DNA of 17,987 bases, taken from Prevotella sp. UBA1395. Its GTDB lineage: Bacteria > Bacteroidota > Bacteroidia > Bacteroidales > Bacteroidaceae. Positions 1 to 5,839 of this stretch are shown piece after piece; positions within the stretch are counted from its first letter, which is position 1, and each line of letters begins with the position of its first letter. The notes beneath the pieces are model-generated. The model saw only the letters and a list, made by a program, of their open reading frames with translations, had not been told where the DNA came from and did no database searches. The position numbers and the translations under genes are program-made. The stretch is taken from contig DBQL01000044.1 of NCBI GenBank assembly GCA_002305235.1, forward strand, positions 1 through 17,987, written 5' to 3'.

Positions 1-150
1 AGCAAACAGCTGGCGCAAGCCATCGATAGGCTCAAGGCCCAAGGCCTCTATCCGCTGCCAAACAAGAAATACACCAAGCGATATACGTCGTTCAGGTGGA
101 TGGTGGGCAATGCCGTCGGCAGACAGATACTGCTCGCCACCGTGAGATAA
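1..150 (+). CDS. 3' end of an unidentified gene (49 residues visible)
   Basis: An open frame runs from the first base of the window to a TAA at 148-150 and gives 49 residues ending GRQILLATVR. The visible part is basic with a short hydrophobic end and shows no motif I recognise. It lies upstream of a glycosyltransferase in the same direction, so a role in glycan or surface polysaccharide synthesis is possible, but that rests on context alone. The start and most of the protein are outside the window. The 131 bases to the next start show no obvious promoter or strong terminator, so the two may be co-transcribed. Confidence 0.6.
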   Translation, partial: SKQLAQAIDRLKAQGLYPLPNKKYTKRYTSFRWMVGNAVGRQILLATVR

Positions 151-281
151 TCTGTCGAGCCGGCAAGCCATGAATGCCGCACCGCATGCCCACGGCAATG
201 CGAGCGCCATATCGTTCCATCCCCGACCGACTTATATCAAACTTCCAATCACCACCCATTATTTCTCAGAACGCCATTGAC

Positions 282-1391
282 ATGAAAATACTCTTGTTAG
301 GTGAATACAGCAATGTGCACGCCACCTTGGCCGAAGGACTTCGAGAGCTGGGCCACGAGACGATCGTAGCGAGCAACGGCGACTTCTGGAAAGACTATCC
401 CCGCGACATCGACCTGACCCGTAAGCCGGGCCGATGGGGCGGCATACGGCTCATGGCGAGGCTCGCGGCCAACGCCTCGAGGCTCAAGAACTATGACGTG
501 GTGCAGCTCATCAACCCGCTGTTCCTTGAGTTGAAGGCCGAAAAAATGTTCAAAATATACCACCGGCTGCGCCGTAACAACCGGCGAATGTTCATGGGTG
601 CCTTTGGCATGGACTACTACTGGGTGCACGAGAACATGACACGCAAACCACTGCGGTATAGCGATTTCAATATCGGAGAGACCATCAGGCATACCCCCGA
701 CGCCCTCAAGGAGCGGCAAGACTGGATTGGAACGGCCAAGGAAACGCTCAACCAAACCATCGCCAACGACTGCGACGGCATCATCGCGGGCCTGTACGAA
801 TATTGGGCATGCTATCATCCGCTCTTCACCGATAAGACGACGTTCATCCCTTATCCCATCAAGCCCAAGCCGGAAGTGACCATCGGCGACGAGATGCCGC
901 GACGACCGGTGCGTATCTTCGTAGGTATCAGCAAGGGGCGAAGCGCGTACAAGGGCACCGATATCATGCTGGCCGCCGCCAAAGCGGTGAGAGACAGGTA
1001 TCCGAGACACGCCGAACTGAAGATCGCCGAGGGTGTTCCGTTCGACGAATACGTCGGGATGATGGACGATTCAGACTGTATTCTCGACCAGCTTTACAGC
1101 TATACGCCGTCGATGAACGCCTTGGAAGCCATGAGCAGGGGCATTATCTGCGTGGGCGGCGGAGAGCCGGAGAACTACGAAATATTAGGCGAACGAGAGC
1201 TGAGACCTATCGTCAACGTGCAGCCCCACTATGAGAGCGTGTATCAAGAACTGGAGAATCTCGTGCTCAATCCGTCGCGAATACCCTTGCTCAAACGCCA
1301 AAGCGTGGAGTATATCCGCCGTCATCATGACTACAAACGGGTTGCCACGCAATATGTCTCATACTATTCGGCTCATGGCGAAAATCGTTAA
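282..1391 (+). CDS. GT-B fold glycosyltransferase, GT4-like
   Basis: Encodes 369 residues. The ATG at 282 is preferred over an in-frame ATG at 174 because the protein then begins MKILLLGEYSNVH, the usual first beta strand and glycine loop of a GT-B N-terminal domain; the extra 36 residues upstream look non-protein-like. The C-terminal Rossmann half has VGISKGRSAYKGTD (about 214-227), then PSMNALEAMSRG (276-287, E282) and GGGEPENYE (292-300), which fit the nucleotide-sugar binding region with an E-x7-E-like motif. It has no signal peptide or membrane segment and is expected to act in the cytoplasm, transferring a sugar from a nucleotide donor to a glycan acceptor; donor and acceptor cannot be told. 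The stop overlaps the next gene by 17 bases, suggesting co-translation. Confidence 0.82.
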   Translation: MKILLLGEYSNVHATLAEGLRELGHETIVASNGDFWKDYPRDIDLTRKPGRWGGIRLMARLAANASRLKNYDVVQLINPLFLELKAEKMFKIYHRLRRNNRRMFMGAFGMDYYWVHENMTRKPLRYSDFNIGETIRHTPDALKERQDWIGTAKETLNQTIANDCDGIIAGLYEYWACYHPLFTDKTTFIPYPIKPKPEVTIGDEMPRRPVRIFVGISKGRSAYKGTDIMLAAAKAVRDRYPRHAELKIAEGVPFDEYVGMMDDSDCILDQLYSYTPSMNALEAMSRGIICVGGGEPENYEILGERELRPIVNVQPHYESVYQELENLVLNPSRIPLLKRQSVEYIRRHHDYKRVATQYVSYYSAHGENR

Positions 1392-1668
1392 ATACAAATG
1401 TGTGGCATGCGGTTATGAGGCCGACGTGTACCAAGGACGGGGCTTCATGGGCCAGCACATCGTCATGATGAACTGTCCCGACTGCCGCAATATCGTGCCC
1501 TTGGTGGTGGGTGGCGTCATCGGCGACTCGGCACCATCGTTCAACAGCACGGTGGGCAGGCTGTGCCTGCGCTGCGGAAGTCAAAGCATCCAAGAGTGGA
1601 ACGGAAAGAGTTGTCCCCGGTGCAGCTCGGAAATGAAGCCCACCGGGGACACGGATTTCTGGACCTGA
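1375..1668 (+). CDS. Small four-knuckle zinc-ribbon protein, function unknown
   Basis: Encodes 97 residues from the ATG at 1375, which lies inside the last 17 bases of the glycosyltransferase gene in another frame. The frame is open further upstream, but the cysteine-rich sequence begins right after this start (MAKIVKYKCVACGY). Four CxxC knuckles are visible: C9/C12, C34/C37, C64/C67 and C80/C83, spaced as two zinc ribbons, one in each half. There is no signal peptide or membrane segment, so it is probably cytoplasmic. Proteins of this type often bind nucleic acid or a protein partner, but nothing here identifies the target. The overlap suggests translational coupling to the glycosyltransferase; whether the functions are linked is unknown. 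Confidence 0.75.
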   Translation: MAKIVKYKCVACGYEADVYQGRGFMGQHIVMMNCPDCRNIVPLVVGGVIGDSAPSFNSTVGRLCLRCGSQSIQEWNGKSCPRCSSEMKPTGDTDFWT

Positions 1669-1710
1669 AGGCCTGTCATGACCGCAATCCCGACCTAATA
1701 CCATTACTTA

Positions 1711-1733
1711 TGAAGCCCGAACCGACGGCTTCA
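1711..1733. terminator. Weak hairpin between convergent genes
   Basis: TGAAGCC (1711-1717) and GGCTTCA (1727-1733) form a 7-bp stem with a 9-base loop. It lies between the stop of the zinc-ribbon gene and the stop of the convergent GH2 gene. Neither side has a real T tract, so it is only a weak candidate for a shared terminator. Confidence 0.3.
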
Positions 1734-1744
1734 CCCATCACATC

Positions 1745-4156
1745 TCATCTTAATCGCAACTCGCAGCCGCCAAGGAGCGGCGAGGAGAAGGTCACGGAGC
1801 CGGCATCTTTCACATAGACCAACAGCCTGCCCATGTGCACACGCTCATGCCTATCGCGCTTGTCTGAGACATCCTGATTGTCGCTGTTCTCCATGCCCAT
1901 GAGCGTTCCGCCGCGCGACACATGGCAGGTGACATCGTTGTCGGCCAACTTCACCAGCACACCCTGCTCGTCCACCACGTTAACTTCTATCTGGTAAAAG
2001 CCGTCCTTGCCGTCAAGCACCTTTGCCGTCAGGGCGAAAGGCCTGCCGCTCGTCTTGATCTCGTAGGCCGCCACCTGCCTGCCCTGCTCGTCCAAGGCCT
2101 CGCCGATGAGCGTTCCCGGCTCGTAAGGAATATCCCAATAAATGATGCCCGACTCATCATCCTTGCGCCGACTGTCGCCCACGATCCTGCCATTGAGGCG
2201 CAGGCGGGCTTGCGGCTGGTTGGTGTAGCACACCACACGGATGGTCTGCCCGGCAGTGTAGTTCCACAAATCCTCGGCATAGATGGATGGCGGCTCGCTG
2301 CCGTCGCGACGGTTTCGGCCGCCACGGGTATTGTCGTCCACCACATAACTGCCTATGTAGGCCACGGGACGCTCGCTCCACAGCGACGCGCGCCACCAGC
2401 CGAGGGGCTTGCGAAATCCGCCGAAATTGAGCAGTCCGGGCTGCGATCCACGCGCCGGCCAGCGTCCGCTCTCGCCAAGATAGTCTATGCCGGTCCAAAG
2501 AAACTGCCCGAAAATATAGTCGTTGTCTCTCACGGCCTTCCACGACGGCAGGTCATGCCGGTTTTCCGAACCATAGATCACACGGTCGGGATAGCGCCGA
2601 TGGTCTTCCCCGTAGCGGCTTTCGGTATAGTTATAACCCACCACATCCACCGCCTCGGGATACTCGGTCTCGTTGCTCATCACCACACCGGCAAGCGCAC
2701 CGGTGACCGGTCGCGACGTGTCTTCGGCCCTGACCACTGCCGACAACCGTCGTGCTATCTTGCCGATGCGCTCGGCATGCGGCGCGTTGGGGTTGTAACC
2801 GCCATACATCGGCTGCGTGATCGAACTGCCGTTAAGCACCGGGTGCGAGTAGGGATCGTTGGGATAGTCCACCTCATTGCCTATGCTCCACAGGAAAACA
2901 GAGGTGTGTCTGCGGTCGCGGCGCACCATGTCGCGCACGTCGCGGTCTATCCATTGCTCAAAAAAATCGTACGTTCCCTGAAAGCCCGGCTCTCCCACAT
3001 TCCAGCCTTTGAGCCATTTGCGCTTGGGAAATTCCCACTCGTCGCTCGCCTCGTCCATCACCAACAGGCCCAGACTGTCGCACAGCGAATAGATCATCGG
3101 GGCATGGGGGTTGTGGCTCATGCGTATGGCGTTCACCCCGATAGCCTTCAATTCTTTCAGTCGGCGCTCCCACACCTGCCACGACACGGCATTGCCCAGC
3201 ACGCCGGCATCCTCGTGCAGACACACGCCCTTGACCTTCATCCACTTGTCATTGAGCGCGAAGCCTTTGTCGGCATGCCATTGCAGGGTGCGGATACCCA
3301 CATTCATGCGGTCGGTGTCTATCTCGCGACCGTGAAGAAGCAGCCGAAGCTGTGCCTTATATAAATATGGTGTGTCGACCGACCACAGTCTCGGCTTCCG
3401 CACACGGAGCGTCACTCCTGCCCGACCATCGGAACCAACCGCGACACTTCCCTCCGCCACCGCGCGGCCATCGGCATCTGTCAGTCTCACCTCGGCGGTC
3501 AGCCCGCCGGTGGGTTGCTCCACCTCTATCGTGAATTGCACGTCGGCACCGCCACGCGTCACACGCCTCACGCTCCAACTGTTGCCCCACAGGGCAAAAT
3601 GTACAGGCTCTGACTTGACGAGCCACACGTTGCGATAGATGCCCGAGCCGGGATACCACCGGCAGTCGGCCGACCGACTATGGTCTACCCTCACAGCCAA
3701 AACATTGTCGGCATGGGGCTTGAGATAAGGCGAGAGATCATAGCAAAACGATGAAAATCCATTGGGACGATAGCCCAACAGCTTACCGTTGAGATACACC
3801 TTGGAACGGGTATAGACACCCTCGAAACAGACATACCACTTCCGGCGGGGCATCTCCTCCACCTTGAAATGCTTGCGATACCACCCCACGCCACCCGGCA
3901 GGTAGCCCGTGCACGACGCCCCGTCGGGCGACAACGGATGCTCCACCGACCAGTCGTGGGGCAAATCGAGCCGCCGCCAACGATTGTCATCATAGTTGGG
4001 CGATACTGCCGCGCTATCGTCAGAAAGACTGAAAAGCCAATCGGAGTTCCAGTTGGCACTTTGTCCGAATCCTGTCTGTGCCGGCAAATGGCGGCAGAGA
4101 AACAGGCATAACGCGCACAAGATAAGTCTTGGGATTTTTGATGTAGAGGTCTTCAT
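1745..4156 (-). CDS. Secreted glycoside hydrolase family 2 enzyme (beta-galactosidase-like)
   Basis: Encodes 803 residues from the ATG at 4156. A TTG 42 bases further upstream is less likely because MKTSTSKIPRLILCALCLFL is a proper signal peptide start, with cleavage probable after LPA (about residue 26). Domains in order: jelly-roll sugar-binding domain (about 35-195, with the PHDWS motif and YPGSGIYRNVWL), an Ig-like domain (about 200-295), the TIM barrel (about 300-600), then beta-rich C-terminal domains of DUF4982/Ig type. In the barrel, HEDAG and RMSHNPHAP are GH2 signatures; E428 in FLWSIGNE is the expected acid/base and E531 in YGSENR the expected nucleophile. It should hydrolyse a beta-linked sugar in the periplasm or outside; galactose specificity is a guess. 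No SusC/SusD genes are adjacent, so it is not in a visible polysaccharide utilization locus. Confidence 0.88.
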   Translation of the reverse strand: MKTSTSKIPRLILCALCLFLCRHLPAQTGFGQSANWNSDWLFSLSDDSAAVSPNYDDNRWRRLDLPHDWSVEHPLSPDGASCTGYLPGGVGWYRKHFKVEEMPRRKWYVCFEGVYTRSKVYLNGKLLGYRPNGFSSFCYDLSPYLKPHADNVLAVRVDHSRSADCRWYPGSGIYRNVWLVKSEPVHFALWGNSWSVRRVTRGGADVQFTIEVEQPTGGLTAEVRLTDADGRAVAEGSVAVGSDGRAGVTLRVRKPRLWSVDTPYLYKAQLRLLLHGREIDTDRMNVGIRTLQWHADKGFALNDKWMKVKGVCLHEDAGVLGNAVSWQVWERRLKELKAIGVNAIRMSHNPHAPMIYSLCDSLGLLVMDEASDEWEFPKRKWLKGWNVGEPGFQGTYDFFEQWIDRDVRDMVRRDRRHTSVFLWSIGNEVDYPNDPYSHPVLNGSSITQPMYGGYNPNAPHAERIGKIARRLSAVVRAEDTSRPVTGALAGVVMSNETEYPEAVDVVGYNYTESRYGEDHRRYPDRVIYGSENRHDLPSWKAVRDNDYIFGQFLWTGIDYLGESGRWPARGSQPGLLNFGGFRKPLGWWRASLWSERPVAYIGSYVVDDNTRGGRNRRDGSEPPSIYAEDLWNYTAGQTIRVVCYTNQPQARLRLNGRIVGDSRRKDDESGIIYWDIPYEPGTLIGEALDEQGRQVAAYEIKTSGRPFALTAKVLDGKDGFYQIEVNVVDEQGVLVKLADNDVTCHVSRGGTLMGMENSDNQDVSDKRDRHERVHMGRLLVYVKDAGSVTFSSPLLGGCELRLR

Positions 4157-4264
4157 TTGTTTTTGGTTGTTGATACAATTTTCGACTAAGTTAAACAAAA
4201 ATCCGGAGATTGCCGAAGCCTGATCCCAACAAATTTCAATTGGCTAAAAAAAAGAAGTGAAAAG

Positions 4265-4295
4265 TTTGTGAATTACGAATTTATAATTACTTTTG
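4265..4295 (+). promoter_or_regulatory. Bacteroidota-type sigma promoter for the acidic-tail gene
   Basis: TTTG at 4265-4268 (-33 box) and TACTTTTG at 4288-4295 (-7 box, TAnnTTTG) are separated by 19 bases, the usual Bacteroidota spacing. The -7 box ends 17 bases before the ATG at 4313, so the leader is very short. The promoter also excludes a GTG start at 4268, which would fall inside the -33 box. Confidence 0.75.
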
Positions 4296-4312
4296 CAGCA
4301 AATAAAAGCAGT

Positions 4313-5116
4313 ATGATGAAAGAGAAAAAAGCGATAACACTTAAAACGTTGACCAAGAGTAACGTATGGGATATCCAAGAAAATGACGTGTTCCGGATGT
4401 GGGAAAGCGCGGAAAGAGACGCCGACCTGAAAGACAACATGCGTCGATACACAGATATTATCAAGAGTGCTTTCGAACTCGAGGAAATCAAGATAGACAA
4501 GCCTGAGGTGATCAAGAAATATGAGGCACGCGGCTTTAAGACCGGCATTATCCGCATTGACGACAGCACCAAGCAGCGCATCGCCATCAAGAAGCGTCCC
4601 ATCCTCAGGGTAACCGACCTGACATACGAGAACATCAGGCATATCTCTGCCGCTAAACTCATCGAGGTGCTCGACCGAAACTTCGGCGGTGGCTGGGAAT
4701 CGTTGTCGCAAAGCATTCAAGACATCATCGAGAGCGGCTTTGACATCTCCACCACCACACTGCCCCAAGACCGACTGCACAAACCCGGCGGACTCTATGA
4801 GAAAAAGCTGAACGACGGATACGAGGTGCTCGAGATTGCCAAGGGCACATGGGTGGAGGCCATCTTCGCCAAAGAGAAACCCGAAATAGAGATTCCCAAA
4901 GCCAAGATCAATGCCTTCGAGGAGTTTGAAGACGAGGAGATTGGCGACGAGGAAGATGAGGACTTGGAGATCGAAGACGACTTCAAGCAGGAGGAAGAAG
5001 ATGACGAGTTTGACGAGGACAAGCTCACGGAAGAGAGCTATCGCACCACCTACGACACCGATCCCGACGACCTGAACTATGAGGCCGAGGAGATCAGCGA
5101 CGAGGGTGACTTCTGA
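4313..5116 (+). CDS. Hypothetical protein with a highly acidic C-terminal tail
   Basis: Encodes 267 residues starting MMKEKKAITLKTLTKSN; the second ATG at 4316 is equally possible. I do not recognise the family. Residues 1-200 look like a folded soluble domain of mixed charge, including AAKLIEVLDRNFGGGWESLS (113-132) followed by SIQDIIESGFDIS, and a short stretch YEVLEIAKGTWVEAIFAKEK (170-189). Residues from about 202 to the end are dominated by Asp and Glu, with runs such as DEEDEDLEIEDDF, and are likely disordered. There is no signal peptide or membrane segment. It has its own promoter and diverges from the GH2 gene, so it is probably monocistronic. An acidic tail could bind a basic protein or mimic nucleic acid, but this is speculation. 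Confidence 0.8.
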   Translation: MMKEKKAITLKTLTKSNVWDIQENDVFRMWESAERDADLKDNMRRYTDIIKSAFELEEIKIDKPEVIKKYEARGFKTGIIRIDDSTKQRIAIKKRPILRVTDLTYENIRHISAAKLIEVLDRNFGGGWESLSQSIQDIIESGFDISTTTLPQDRLHKPGGLYEKKLNDGYEVLEIAKGTWVEAIFAKEKPEIEIPKAKINAFEEFEDEEIGDEEDEDLEIEDDFKQEEEDDEFDEDKLTEESYRTTYDTDPDDLNYEAEEISDEGDF

Positions 5117-5187
5117 TTTTCGCCTCGATTTCTCTGCCACGACAGAGCTACTATTCCAAACTCAGGTCAGCAATGGCCTATACACCT

Positions 5188-5266
5188 ACCAATTTGGTTT
5201 GCCGAAAACTGCGGGCACTGACCGCAAAGGCAAAACAAATTGGTCTTTATTATGCCCATTCGGCAA
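5188..5266 (+). repeat. Overlapping inverted repeats with two alternative pairings
   Basis: Pairing one: ACCAATTTGGTTTGCC (5188-5203) with GGCAAAACAAATTGGT (5229-5244), 16-bp arms with one mismatch, enclosing an inner TGCGG/CCGCA stem. Pairing two: TTGCCGAA (5199-5206) with TTCGGCAA (5259-5266), 8 bp perfect. The two share bases 5199-5203 and so cannot both form completely. The first hairpin starts 72 bases after the upstream stop and is followed by CTTTATTAT, so it could act as a weak terminator for that gene. It could instead be part of a structured RNA or a dispersed repeat. Confidence 0.55.
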
Positions 5267-5416
5267 GACAAAACGTGAACTGCCAAGAGGTGCGCACATC
5301 TGTATCAATGACCATTGACTATCGATACCATTCGAGCTACGGGAATCCACGCTATGCTGATTTGATCTTATTGTTTTGCGGAAGCATTCTCGTTATTTTG
5401 ATCAAGTAAATTCTTT

Positions 5417-5526
5417 GCGAGAGCTATCGCATCATTTTGCGAAAGCTATCTAAACGGCTCGCGATTACTATCTAATCGTCGCGCGATTACTATCTAATCG
5501 GCCTGCGAATACTATCTAATCGCAAA
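5417..5526. repeat. 22-bp-period tandem repeat array, five units
   Basis: Units begin with GCGA at 5417, 5439, 5461, 5483 and 5505, an exact 22-base period. Units 3 and 4 share GCGATTACTATCTAATCG; unit 5 differs from this by one base; units 1 and 2 are more degenerate (unit 2 keeps CTATCTAA; unit 1 keeps only GCGA and CTATC). Within each well-kept unit CGATTA and TAATCG flank CTATC as a dyad. A possible degenerate extra unit starts at 5379. There are no unique spacers between units, so this is not a CRISPR array. Confidence 0.85.
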
Positions 5527-5702
5527 GCCCCTCTTTTACGCACATAACGCTCTCTTTATCAACAGCTTACATAAGCTTGATAAAATCCAATCCCAACCTG
5601 AGCTGCCTCACCGGCCATCCGGCACGGAGACATGTCAGAAGATGTAGGGATGCAAGTTGGGTTGAAGGTAAAACTGCCACCGGCAACCCACCGTTGACCA
5701 AA

Positions 5703-5752
5703 TAAAACTCATCCCCTATGGATTCGGTGCACGATTCCATAGGGGATGAGTT
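5703..5752 (-). terminator. Strong hairpin with T-rich tail, probable terminator of the envelope operon
   Basis: AACTCATCCCCTATGGA (5706-5722) and TCCATAGGGGATGAGTT (5736-5752) are perfect 17-bp inverted repeats. After one T-T mismatch, TCG/CGA extends the stem by three pairs around the loop GTGCA. Read on the minus strand, the hairpin runs into TTTTATTT, so it is placed and oriented as a Rho-independent terminator about 90 bases after the ppiD stop. The stem is longer than a usual terminator. Confidence 0.6.
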
Positions 5753-5799
5753 GCAGACCAATGAAAAGAAAAATACTTCACTGTCACGTAACCACGAAA

Positions 5800-5826
5800 G
5801 AGCAATGACCCTATCGGCCATTGCTC
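5800..5826 (-). terminator. Hairpin immediately after the ppiD-like gene
   Basis: GAGCAATG (5800-5807) pairs with CATTGCTC (5819-5826); an inner CC/GG pair follows one mismatch, around CTATC. It lies 13 bases past the minus-strand stop and is followed on that strand by only a short TTT run. It may terminate or protect the 3' end of the transcript together with the larger hairpin downstream. Confidence 0.45.
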
Positions 5827-5839
5827 ATTCTTGTGGGGT

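Larger units (their letters stand above)
5117..5839. other. Long intergenic region rich in repeats and hairpins
   Basis: About 720 bases without a convincing gene, between the plus-strand acidic-tail gene and the minus-strand ppiD-like gene. It contains overlapping inverted repeats (5188-5266), a five-unit 22-bp tandem array (5417-5526), an 11-bp-arm imperfect hairpin (5557-5582, 2-base bulge), a perfect 17-bp inverted repeat (5706-5752) and a hairpin just after the ppiD stop (5800-5826). Short open frames at 5173-5409 (plus) and 5567-5821 (minus) overlap these structures and look like chance frames. Confidence 0.7.

Noticed and set aside
1922..3364. 480-codon plus-strand frame opposite the GH2 gene
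   Set aside because: It is antisense to a gene with intact GH2 motifs; its His/Val-rich composition is the usual mirror of a GC-rich coding frame and it has no recognisable domain.
4244..5140. 298-codon minus-strand frame opposite the acidic-tail gene
   Set aside because: Its Leu/Phe/Val-rich sequence is the reverse complement of Glu/Asp/Lys codons; the plus strand has the consensus promoter.
5173..5409. 78-codon plus-strand frame in the intergenic region
   Set aside because: It overlaps nested inverted repeats, has no promoter box or domain, and is more likely a chance frame in a repeat; noted as part of a possible dispersed element.
5417..5526. CRISPR array or plasmid iteron origin
   Set aside because: Repeats are contiguous with no unique spacers and no cas genes. 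No replication initiator gene or DnaA-box cluster is nearby; a single TTATCAACA at 5556 is not enough.
5706..5752. Insertion sequence or MITE end
   Set aside because: No transposase, no second distant inverted repeat and no clear target-site duplication; the position and T-rich flank fit a terminator better.
5567..5821. 84-codon minus-strand frame after ppiD
   Set aside because: It runs through both terminator-like hairpins and has no coding signature.
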